DNA of 64,000 bases from Dongshaea marina (lineage in GTDB: Bacteria; Pseudomonadota; Gammaproteobacteria; Enterobacterales; Aeromonadaceae). Where the stretch lies: positions 2,059,658 through 2,123,657 of the forward strand of contig NZ_CP028897.1 in the NCBI RefSeq assembly GCF_003072645.1, given 5' to 3'. This document shows positions 1-8,591 of the stretch, one piece after another. Every line of letters begins with the position of its first letter. The stretch's first letter is position 1. The notes below the pieces were generated by a model, which ran no database searches, was not told the origin of the DNA, and worked only from the letters and a program-made list of their open reading frames with translations. A program made the translations under genes and the position numbers.

Positions 1-490
1 GTCAGCCGGATTATCACCAGTGGGATCAGCAGAGTTTTCAGGGAAATCCCTACCTGACCAATAGCTGGGCGGCAAATGTGGTGGAGGTTGAGGTCGACCC
101 GCTCACCGCGGAAGTGAGTGTCACCGGGATCTGGGGCAGTTATGACATCGGGCGTCCCATCGATCGCCGGGTGTTTGAGGGACAGATTGATGGGGGATGG
201 CCCAGGCCCTGGGCTATGCCTACTACGAGAAACTTGAGTGCCGCCAGGGACGCTTTGCACAACACACCATGGCCGATTATGTGATCCCAACGTCCCTGGA
301 TCTACCGCGAATTGAGAGAAATTTTGTGGAGAACCTCTATCCCTACGGGCCCTTTGGTGCCAAGGGCGGTGGAGAACTGACCATTAATGGTGGGGCGCCC
401 GCCTTTGTTGCGGCGGTTGAGCAGGCGGTGGGGCAGAGTTTTTCGGCGATTCCCCTGACTCCCGAGGTGATTTTGGAGGCACTGCAATGA
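1..490 (+). CDS. Xanthine dehydrogenase-type molybdenum-binding subunit, C-terminal part (partial, frameshifted)
   Basis: This is the C-terminal end of a large molybdopterin-binding subunit of a xanthine-dehydrogenase-type hydroxylase; the rest lies before the window. The motifs YDIGRPIDRRVFEGQIDGG, AQALGYAYYE, GPFGAKGGGE and a closing VILEALQ are typical of the C-terminus of the family. The frame changes at the G run 192-196: one extra G joins EGQIDGG directly to MAQALGY. The stop overlaps the ATG of the iron-sulfur subunit gene (ATGA at 487-490), so the two are translationally coupled. The order Mo, Fe-S, FAD differs from E. coli xdhABC (Mo, FAD, Fe-S). Substrate specificity (xanthine, hypoxanthine or another purine) cannot be told from this fragment; the neighbouring permease and guanine deaminase argue for a purine. 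Confidence 0.85.
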
Positions 491-962
491 AGCTATCTTT
501 TATTCTCAATGGCGAAAGGCGAGAGCTGGAGACCGATCCTCTGCGTTCCCTGCTGGATCTACTGCGCAGTGAACTCCGAGCGGTTGCAACCAAGGAGGGG
601 TGTGGTGAAGGGGAGTGTGGTGCCTGCTCTGTCTTGATGAATGATAAGTTGGTTAACAGCTGCCTGATTCCGGCGATTCAGGCTCAGGGAGCACAGATCC
701 TGACCCTGGAGGGGCTCAAAGAGACGGCGCATGGACAATCCCTGACCCGGGCATTTCGCCAGGCGGGGGCGGTGCAGTGTGGCTTTTGTACCCGGGCATG
801 CTGATGGCGCTCTATAGTCTGCTCAGGGACAACCCGACAGCGGATGAGCAGCAGATCCGCGAGGGAATATCCGGCAACCTGTGCCGCTGCACCGGTTATG
901 GGATGATCATTGAGGCGGCGCAGATCGCGTTGGCGGATGGAGGTGGCTTATGGAACAGCTGA
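487..962 (+). CDS. xdhC: Xanthine dehydrogenase-type [2Fe-2S] subunit (frameshifted)
   Basis: Small iron-sulfur subunit that passes electrons from the molybdenum centre to FAD. The N-terminal plant-ferredoxin-like cluster motif GCGEGECGACSV with a later Cys in NSCLIP is intact, as are the second-cluster motifs QCGFCT and GNLCRCTGYG. As read, the frame stops just after QCGFCT. Adding one C to the CCC at 791-793 restores the usual CGFCTPGMLMAL and gives 158 residues, the normal length for this subunit (E. coli XdhC is about 159). The start overlaps the stop of the upstream Mo subunit, and the end overlaps the FAD subunit by 13 bases, so the three genes form a tightly coupled operon. The symbol follows E. 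coli naming, where XdhC is the Fe-S subunit. Confidence 0.88.
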
Positions 963-1792
963 TCCGCCCGGATAGCCTCGAGGAGGCCCTGGAGTTTCTG
1001 GGGCGCACCCGGGCCAGGGTGTTTGCCGGCGGCACCGATCTGATGGTTCGCCATCGTCGTCATGGGGGTCTGCGTGCCGATCTTACCGGCGATCTGTTAT
1101 TTATTGATGGAATTTCTGAGCTTTGCCGAATCGAGTTCACCGAACAGGAGGTACGGATCGGGGCGGGAGCACTGCTCAGCGAGATTGAGCATCATCCACA
1201 GCTTCCGAAGGTTCTCAGGCAGAGCATCCGCGGCATTGCGGCTCCGGCATTGCGCAATCGTGCCACCCTGGGTGGCAATATCTGCAACGCCTCACCGGCG
1301 GCAGATACGGTGCCGGCTCTTCATGTGCTGGATGCTCAATTAGAGCTTCGTTCGGCAACGGCCCGTCGGCGCGTTTCGATCGCCCAGATGATCACGGGCC
1401 CCGGGGCAACCCTCCTAAACAGCGATGAACTTCTCACCGAGATCATCTTTCCGCGGCTTCAACCCGAGCTAAGCTTGTATCGTAAGGTGGGGACCCGTCA
1501 GGCTAATGCGCTGTCGAAACTATCGGTGGCAGCAATGGCTACCAAAAAGGGTGATAATTTTAGTGAATTTCGCATCGCCTTTGGAGCGGTTGCTCCGACA
1601 GTGGTACGCTGCCCCAAACTTGAGGAAATGGCCATTGGAGTCCCAATGGATGGCCCATGCATTGAGCAGATTTGTCACGGTTATGCTGAGCTGATCCAAC
1701 CTATAGATGATCAGCGTTCGAGCGCCCGCTATCGTCAGCGAGTCGCTCTGAATCTGCTAAAACACAGTCTGCTGTCATTAGGCACACTTTAG
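950..1792 (+). CDS. xdhB: Xanthine dehydrogenase-type FAD-binding subunit
   Basis: FAD subunit of the heterotrimeric molybdenum hydroxylase, 280 residues (E. coli XdhB is 292). The FAD pyrophosphate-binding motif FAGGTDLM lies near residues 25-32, and the second FAD motif, RNRATLGGNICNASPAADT, at about 103-121. FRIAFGAVAPTVVRC in the C-terminal half is typical of the CO-dehydrogenase flavoprotein C-terminal domain. It accepts electrons from the [2Fe-2S] subunit and delivers them to NAD+ or another acceptor. It overlaps the end of the Fe-S gene and is followed 9 bases later by the permease, so uptake and oxidation are co-transcribed. No frameshift is seen in this gene. Confidence 0.9.
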   Translation: MEQLIRPDSLEEALEFLGRTRARVFAGGTDLMVRHRRHGGLRADLTGDLLFIDGISELCRIEFTEQEVRIGAGALLSEIEHHPQLPKVLRQSIRGIAAPALRNRATLGGNICNASPAADTVPALHVLDAQLELRSATARRRVSIAQMITGPGATLLNSDELLTEIIFPRLQPELSLYRKVGTRQANALSKLSVAAMATKKGDNFSEFRIAFGAVAPTVVRCPKLEEMAIGVPMDGPCIEQICHGYAELIQPIDDQRSSARYRQRVALNLLKHSLLSLGTL

Positions 1793-1801
1793 GAAACCGC
1801 T

Positions 1802-3151
1802 ATGAACGAACGTACGCAACGCCTGGAAGGAGAGCCGCAGAGTGCTAATAACACCCTGTTTGAGAAGATATTTCACTTGCGAGCCCATGGCACCAATGTT
1901 CGCACCGAGGTGATTGCCGGTGCAACCACCTTTTTTACCATGTGCTATACCCTGCTGGTAACCTCCGGCCTGATGTCTCAGGCCGGGATGGATAAGGGAG
2001 CCGTGTTTGTTGCAACCTGTCTGGTAGCGATTGTCGGTTGTTTGCTGATGGCATTTTTGGCCAACTATCCGATTGCGGTTGCTCCCGGAGTCGGCCTGCT
2101 GGGTTATTTTGCGTTTAGCGTGATCATAGGGAGCGGGGTGCCCTGGCAGACGGCACTGGGCGCCGTGTTTATCTCCGGGGTTTTGTATGCGGTGATCAGT
2201 CTGTTTAAACTCAGGGACTGGATCATCGAGAGCATACCCGACTCGTTGCGCATCGGTCTGAGTGGTGGGATCGGCCTGTTCCTGGCATTTATCGCCCTTC
2301 GTAACAGTGGGATCCTGGTGGCGAACCAGGCGACTCTGGTCTCCCTGGGCAATGTGGTCTCACTACACTCTCTGCTGGCGTTACTGGGATTTTTCCTGGT
2401 GATCGCCTTTGAATCGCGGCGGATCAAGGGTGGGGTGCTGCTGTCTATTATCATCATCACCATCATAGGATTGGTGATGGGCGACATTAACTACCATGGC
2501 ATTGTGTCTCTGCCTCCCTCTTTGTCTCCGACCTTCATGCAGCTGGATCTGATGGGCGCCCTGCAGCCGGATATGATCAGCATCATTCTCACCCTGCTGC
2601 TGATCGCTATCTTTAACGATGTGGGAACCCTGCTGGCGATCGGTGATACCTACCCGGACATGAAAACCAAGCAGGGCAAGATGCCGCGTATCGGCCGGGC
2701 GCTGTTCTCCTCTGGAGCAACCTCGGTGTTTGCATCATTTTTCGGAACACCGACCGCGGCGGTTTATGCGGAGAACTTTGCCGGGGTATCGGCCGGGGGA
2801 CGGACCGGCCTGACCGCATTTACCATAGCGATCCTGTTTGCGCTGGCCCTGCTGTTCTCTCCGGTTGCCGAGATGGTTCCCAACTATGCAACCGCCGGCG
2901 CCCTGCTATTTATCGCTGTGTTGATGATGGGAGGATTGGCCCGGGTGGACTGGCTGGATCTGACCGAGGCGGCTCCGGCTGTTGTGACCACCGCCATGAT
3001 CCCGCTGAGCTCCTCCATCTCTGACGGTCTTGGGCTGGGCTTTATCTCCTACGTGGTGATCAAAGTTGTTTCCGGCCGCTTCCGGCAGATCCCTATCGGG
3101 TGCTGGGTGCTGGCCATCGTGTTCCTGCTGAAATTTATTTTTCTGCATTAA
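1802..3151 (+). CDS. Purine permease, AzgA/GhxP-type (NCS2)
   Basis: Inner-membrane nucleobase transporter of 449 residues with about 12-14 hydrophobic segments. Family marks are the N-terminal VRTEVIAGATTFFTMCYTL, then VAPGVGLLGYFAFS, the substrate-site segment NDVGTLLAIGD, and the TM10 signature FFGTPTAAVYAENFAG. These place it in the AzgA clade (E. coli GhxP/GhxQ, PurP, AdeQ: guanine, hypoxanthine or adenine transport) rather than the xanthine/uracil XanQ-UraA clade. It lies 9 bases after the FAD subunit and upstream of ygfM. A role in importing guanine or hypoxanthine for the downstream deaminase and hydroxylases is inferred from context. Gene intact; possible RBS GGAAACC is weak, as expected for a translationally coupled gene. 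Confidence 0.88.
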   Translation: MNERTQRLEGEPQSANNTLFEKIFHLRAHGTNVRTEVIAGATTFFTMCYTLLVTSGLMSQAGMDKGAVFVATCLVAIVGCLLMAFLANYPIAVAPGVGLLGYFAFSVIIGSGVPWQTALGAVFISGVLYAVISLFKLRDWIIESIPDSLRIGLSGGIGLFLAFIALRNSGILVANQATLVSLGNVVSLHSLLALLGFFLVIAFESRRIKGGVLLSIIIITIIGLVMGDINYHGIVSLPPSLSPTFMQLDLMGALQPDMISIILTLLLIAIFNDVGTLLAIGDTYPDMKTKQGKMPRIGRALFSSGATSVFASFFGTPTAAVYAENFAGVSAGGRTGLTAFTIAILFALALLFSPVAEMVPNYATAGALLFIAVLMMGGLARVDWLDLTEAAPAVVTTAMIPLSSSISDGLGLGFISYVVIKVVSGRFRQIPIGCWVLAIVFLLKFIFLH

Positions 3152-3213
3152 CCTGAACGGGGAGAGTGGAAGGACCCTCCCCAAGTAGTGTGAGTTAATC
3201 GATAGGAATAATT

Positions 3214-3986
3214 ATGATTAAACAATACTTAAAACCGCGCTCTGTCGCTGAAGCCTTGGCGCTCAAGGCTGAACATTCAGAGCAAGCGGTCTTTTTAGGG
3301 GGTGGCTCAAAACTAAACGCTGCTCTGACTCAAACATCCCGTGAAACTGTGATTGCCCTCGACGCCCTGGAGCTGACCGGCATAGAGGCGGATGGTCATA
3401 GCCGGCGGATCGGCGCCATGACCCGGGTCCAGGAACTGTGTGACAGTGAGCTGATCCCGGACAGCCTTAAACAGGCCGCGCATTTTATCTACTCGCGTAA
3501 CCTACGCAATCAGGCCACCCTGGGGGGAGAGATTGTCGCACGGCAGCGTGAATCACATCTGCTGCCGGCCCTCATTGCGCTCAATGCCAAGCTTGAGCTG
3601 GCCAACGGCGAGCGGCTGGATATTGAACGCTATCAGCAGGAGCACGCCGGAGCCCTTATCGTAGCCGTGCACCTTGACGATATCCGGCGGCCGCTGGCGT
3701 GTCAGCGGGTGAGCCAAACCGTGGATGGTTGGTCGGTGTTGTCGGCTGCGGTAGCGGTTGAGCCTGCCGGTGGATACCGGATGGTGCTCTCAGGATTGGA
3801 GCCCCAGGTGCTTCGTCTCAAAGAGATTGAGCAGATGCAGATCGAAGGGGAGGCGTTGCAGCAAGCGGTCTATCGCGCCGTGAACCCGATGAGCGATGTT
3901 CGTGGTAGTGAGAGCTATAAGCGGTATATCAGTGGGTGGTGATCGCCGATCTGGTCGAAGCATGTAAGCAGCAGGGGGCTCAATGA
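3214..3986 (+). CDS. ygfM: YgfM-like FAD-binding subunit of the second molybdenum hydroxylase (frameshifted near the 3' end)
   Basis: FAD-binding subunit closely resembling E. coli YgfM (recalled as about 259 residues), partner of XdhD. The motifs FLGGGSKLNA (FAD pyrophosphate site), RRIGAMTRVQ, YSRNLRNQATLGGEI and the C-terminal DVRGSESYKRYISG are visible. As read the protein ends at ISGW. One additional G in the GGG at 3934-3936 continues the frame as SGVVIADLVEACKQQGAQ and a stop at 3984-3986, giving 257 residues and matching the family C-terminus. That restored stop overlaps the xdhD start (ATGA), so the two are translationally coupled, as expected for partner subunits. The TIGRFAM-type name for this clade is 'putative selenate reductase, FAD-binding subunit', which is a family label and not proof of substrate. 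Confidence 0.9.
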
Positions 3987-6858
3987 TGGATATCTGTTTT
4001 ACCCTTAATGGTCGTCCTCATCAGCTTGAGTGCGAGGCGGGACAAAATGTGCAGGCGCTTTTGAAAAAACTTGGCATGCACTCGGTCCGCAACAGTGATG
4101 ATGGATTTGGTTTCGCCGGATCAGACTCCATCTGGTTTAACGGACGGGTGGTCAATGCCTCGCTGCTAATCGCAGGGCAAATCGATGGGGGAGAGATCCG
4201 CACCGCCGAATCTCTTGGCAGTTGGAATGAACTGAGCCTGGTGCAGCAGGCGATGGTCGATGTGGGGGTGATCCAGTCCGGCTACAATGATCCGGCGGCG
4301 GCACTGCTGCTGACGGATCTCTTAGAGCGTGACAGCGCTCCATCCCCGGAAGCGGTCGATGATGCATTGTCGGGTTTGTTTAGCCGGGATGCCGGCTACC
4401 AGCAGTTTTATCAGGCGGCGGAGCTGGCCAGTATCAGGCTGCGTGATCCGGATTATAAGCCACAGGTAGCTCCTTCGTTCCGTGATGATCTTGAGCTGGT
4501 GGGCAAGGCCACCCCTAAGATTGATGCGGCTAAGCTGGTGCAGGCCAAACCCTGCTTCGTTGAGGACTTTGTCCCCTCCGATGCCTGTGCGTTGAAGATT
4601 TTGCGTAGTGAACATGCTCACGCCTGGCTGAAAAGCCTGGATGTGTCACAGGCCGAAGCGCTTCCCGGGGTGGTTCATGTGATCACTTACAAAAACTGCC
4701 CCGATATCTCATATACTCCGGGGGGCAGAGCGCTCCCGAGCCATCTCCCCTGGATCGCCGCATGTTCTGTCAGAAGCTGCGCCATGTGGGGGATCGCATC
4801 GCCGCCGTGGTTGCCGAGTCTGAAGCGATCGCCCTTGAGGCTCTCAAACTCATCAAGGTCGAGTACGAGATACTAGATCCTATTTTGAGTGTCGATGATG
4901 CGATGCAACCCGATGCACCGATTATTCACAATGAGCCGGTTGAATACCGGGCCGGAGCTCCGGAGAACCTGGCAGAGCAAAATGAAAACACCGATCCCCG
5001 CGCTGGTAAGCTGGTGGTGAATTTCCCCATCGGTTGTGAGCCGCGCAAGAATATCGCGGCCCGGGTCAGCGGTCACATCGGTGATATCGATGCAGGGTTT
5101 GCCGCGGCGGACAAGGTGATTGAGCGCACCTATCACTCGACTCAGGCTCAACAGTGTCCGAGTGAGCCTCATGTCTGCTATACCCGTATGGATGGCGATC
5201 GGCTGGTGGTGCATGCCTCGACCCAGGTTCCCTGGCACATTCGTCGTCACATCAGCAATATCGTTGGGATCAAGCAGAACAAGGTGCGGGTGATCAAGGA
5301 GCGGGTTGGCGGCGGCTTTGGTGCCAAGCAGGATATGGTGTTAGAGGAGGTCTGCGCCTGGGCAACCTGGCAGACCGGGCGTCCCGTTTATTTCCGCTAT
5401 ACCCGGGAAGAGGAGTTTATCGCCTCATCGACCCGCCATGTCGCCAAGGTCAAGGTGAAGCTCGGAGCCAAAAAAGATGGCACCATCACCGCGATCACCA
5501 TGGATTTTCGGGCGCTGACCGGTCCCTATGGAAATCACTCACTGACGGTTCCCTGTAATGGACCGGCCCTCTCTTTGCCGCTATATCCCTGTGATAACGT
5601 GCATTTCGATGTGACCACCTATTACGCCAATATCTGCCCGACCGGGGCCTACCAGGGATATGGGGCGCCGAAAGGAAACTATGCGCTGACCATGGCGATC
5701 GCCGAGCTGGCGAAAGAGCTCGGTATCGATCAGCTGGAGATGATCGAGAAAAACCGGGTTCATGAGGGAGATACCCTGAAGATCCTGGCTGCTATCGGTG
5801 AAGGCAAGATGCCGACGACGGCACCCACTGCTGCCAGTTGCGCCCTGGATGCCATCATGTCTAAGGGGCGTGAGATGATCGGCTGGGACGAGCCGAAATC
5901 TGATGCTGACAGTGACTGGAAGTTAGGTCGCGGGGTGGCGATTATCCAGCAAAAATCCGGGATCCCGGATATTGATCAGGCAAACTGTTGGATCAAGCTG
6001 GCCTCCGATGGCACCCTGATCGTCCACCCGGGTGGTGCAGACATAGGCACCGGGCTGGATACCGTGGTCGCCAAGTTGACCGCCGAGGTGCTCAAGACGC
6101 CACTGGAAGATGTCACCATTCTTTCCGGGGATACGGATCATTCGGTATTTGATAAGGGCGCCTACGCCTCCTCCGGAACCTGTTTTTCCGGAAATGCCGC
6201 CAAGCGTGCCGCCGAGGCATTGCGCGATAAAATCCTAAGCTGCGCCGCCGAGATGCTTGAGGAGCCACTTTCACAGCTCTCCATCGAGGCGCCGTCTCAG
6301 GTTCGTGGCCAAAATGGCGTTGTTAAGTTTAGCGAGATCGCCCATAAGTCAGAGAGTGGCACCGGCTGGGGGCAGCTGATGGCCCAGGGCACTTTCATTA
6401 CCCCTGAGTTTGCTTTCCCCTATGGGGCTAACTTTGCCGAGGTTGCCGTCAACCAGCGAACCGGAGAGATCCGTCTTAACAAGTTCCATGCCCTTCTGGA
6501 TTGCGGCACCCCGATCAATCCGGATCTGGCGATGGGACAGATTTACGGGGCCAGCATCCGCGCCATCGGCCATAGCCTGTATGAGGAGCTGCAGTACGAT
6601 AGCAAGGGTGTGCCGCTTAACCGGGATCTCCAAAGTTATGGAGCCCCCAAGATTGGCGATATTCCGGCCGACTTCAGAGCCGTGTTGGTGCCCAGTGATG
6701 ACGAGGTTGGCCCCTATGGTGCTAAATCTATCTCGGAGATCGGGGTTAACGGGGCGGCGCCAGCCATCGCGACTGCGATTCATGATGCTACCGGGGTATG
6801 GTTGCGCGAGTGGCATTTTACACCGGAGAAGATCTTACGGGGGTTGAATCGCTTCTGA
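3983..6858 (+). CDS. xdhD: XdhD-like molybdenum hydroxylase, fused degenerate Fe-S domain plus Mo-binding domain (frameshifted)
   Basis: Large fused subunit, 958 residues after repair, closely similar along its length to E. coli XdhD (about 956). Residues 1-170 have the fold order of a [2Fe-2S] xanthine-dehydrogenase subunit, but every ligand cysteine is replaced (GFGFAGSDS at 41-49, QSGYNDPAA at 98-106, SGLFSRDAGY at 130-139). The rest is the molybdopterin domain, with ERVGGGFGAKQD, GAYQGYGAPKGN, ASSGTCFSGNA, LDCGTPINPDLAMGQI and the C-terminal GAKSISEIGVNGAAPAI. The frame breaks at the G run 4720-4725; one extra G gives TPGGQSAPEPSPLDRRMF, as in E. coli. The start overlaps the restored ygfM stop. 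E. coli partners ygfK and ssnA are not in this window. The substrate is unknown; a purine is likely from context, and the clade is linked in the literature to selenium-dependent molybdenum hydroxylases. Confidence 0.92.
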
Positions 6859-6864
6859 TTTAAA

Positions 6865-6915
6865 GGGGGAGTCTGTCCCCCCATGCCAGGCTCTGTTATC
6901 TAAACGGAGCCTGGC
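6865..6915 (+). promoter_or_regulatory. Two tandem hairpins between xdhD and guaD
   Basis: Seven bases after the xdhD stop, GGGGGA (6865-6870) pairs with TCCCCC (6876-6881) across a 5-base loop. Immediately after it, GCCAGGCTC (6885-6893) pairs perfectly with GAGCCTGGC (6907-6915) across 13 bases. There is no run of T after either stem, so a classical intrinsic terminator is doubtful. They could be an mRNA-processing or partial-termination signal that sets guaD expression apart from xdhD. The following 100 bases up to guaD hold no recognised site. Confidence 0.5.
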
Positions 6916-7019
6916 CATCAGCTTTAAATCCTGGATCGTACCTGTTGCAAGTCAATCACTCAGCGAGTCGACTGGCGGTGGGTCTGTCCTCAAGAGATAA
7001 CTATAAGAGAGTCGTCACC

Positions 7020-8335
7020 ATGGAAGCGATGAATGCGTTAAAGGCAATGCGAGGTCCGATTTTAGATATTCTCAAGACTGTGGATTGTCCCGAAGAGATT
7101 GAAGCGAATGTTCGGTATATCGAAGATGGCCTGTTACTGGTCAGGGGAGGCCGATTTGAGTGGGTTGGAACCTTCGAGGAGGGGCGTAAGCTAGTCCCGG
7201 AACAGGTCAGGATCCGAGATTACCGTGGAAAATTGATGGTTCCGGGGTTTGTGGATACCCATATTCACTATCCTCAGGCAGAGATGGTGGGCGCTTATGG
7301 AGAGCAGCTTCTGGAATGGCTGAATAACTATACCTTCCCGGCTGAGCGGCGCTATAAGGATCCAGAGTATGCGAAGGAGATGTCCAGCTTCTTTTTAAAG
7401 CAGCTTCTTCGAAACGGTACCACCACGGCTATGGTGTTTGGTACGGTTCATCCGGAATCGATCGAGGCCCTGTTCCATGAGGCTGAAAAACATCATATGC
7501 GCCTCATCGCCGGTAAGGTGATGATGGATAGAAATGCCCCGGATTACCTGAGGGATACACCGGAAACCAGCTACCGGGAGAGTAAGGAGCTGATTGAGAA
7601 GTGGCATAACAAGGGGCGCCTGCTCTATGCGGTGACCCCCGCTTTGCACCAACCTCCACCCCGGAGCAGCTTGAGGCGGCGAGGCGTCTTAAGCAGGAGT
7701 ATCCGGATGTCTATCTGCATACCCACCTGAGTGAAAACTTAGGAGAGATAGCCTGGGTGAAGGAGCTCTACCCGGAGCAGAAGAACTATCTGGATGTGTA
7801 TCATCATCATGGTTTGACCGGGGATCGCAGCGTGTTTGCCCACTGTATCCACCTGGATGAGGATGAGTGGGACTGCATGGCCGAAACCAATTCGACCGCG
7901 GCATTTTGTCCGACCTCCAACCTTTACCTGGGCAGTGGTCTGTTTAAGCTTAGAACGGCCTGGGAGAAGAAGGTTCGGGTCGGGATCGGAACCGATATTG
8001 GTGCCGGAACCACCTTTAACATGCTACAGACAATGAATGAAGCCTATAAGGTGATGCAGCTTCAGGAGATGAAACTGTCGGCTTTTGAAGCCTTTTACCT
8101 GGCAACCCTGGGTGGGGCCAGGGCGCTGTCTCTGGACGATAAGATCGGCAATTTTGAGGTGGGCAAAGAGGCGGACTTTGTGGTGCTGGATCCGGTTTCA
8201 ACCCCCCTGCAGCAGCTTCGCCACGATAACTCAAAGACTCTTGCAGAGCAGCTGTTTGTGCTGATCACCATAGGGGATGATCGGGGGATCTACCGAACCT
8301 ATGTGGATGGCCGCCTTGCTTATGAGCGGACTTGA
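7020..8335 (+). CDS. guaD: Guanine deaminase (frameshifted)
   Basis: Amidohydrolase converting guanine to xanthine plus ammonia, feeding the xanthine-oxidising enzymes encoded upstream. The metal-binding PGFVDTHIHYPQ, the family segment QLLRNGTTTA, the His in VFAHCIHLDEDEWD and the catalytic Asp region GIGTDIGAGTTFNMLQ are all present, and the protein aligns with E. coli GuaD end to end (438 residues after repair, versus 439). As read, the frame is lost at the C run 7636-7640. One more C gives AVTPRFAPTSTPEQL, with the metal-site HTHLSEN soon after. The ATG at 7020 is chosen because it follows AAGAGAG and gives a family-length N-terminus; an ATG 9 bases further in is possible. Probably the last gene of the purine operon. 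Confidence 0.92.
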
Positions 8336-8591
8336 GCTGGATTTATCGCTTTCAGGATAAGTTCTGCTAAAAAGTGACAGCGAGTTGCCAATTGCCGTCA
8401 AGCTGCGGCATGCAATCGTTTTCACAAGCCTCAATTGGAGACTGCCTTTTCAGGAAACTGTGAAGGTGGTCTTTTGCTTTTCAGAGCAATTTGTCTAGTA
8501 TAAGGGCTCCCCATCATCAAGGCAGTGAAGCAAATACCCAGGTATGGGTCGTGACTTTTCTGTATTCAGGAAATCGGTAGTCAATCGGATG

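Noticed and set aside
8336-8591. A sigma-54 (-24/-12) promoter near the YgeV-like regulator
   Set aside because: I checked for GG-N10-GC with flanking consensus on both strands; only partial matches, e.g. CTGCGGCATGCAA near 8400, were found.
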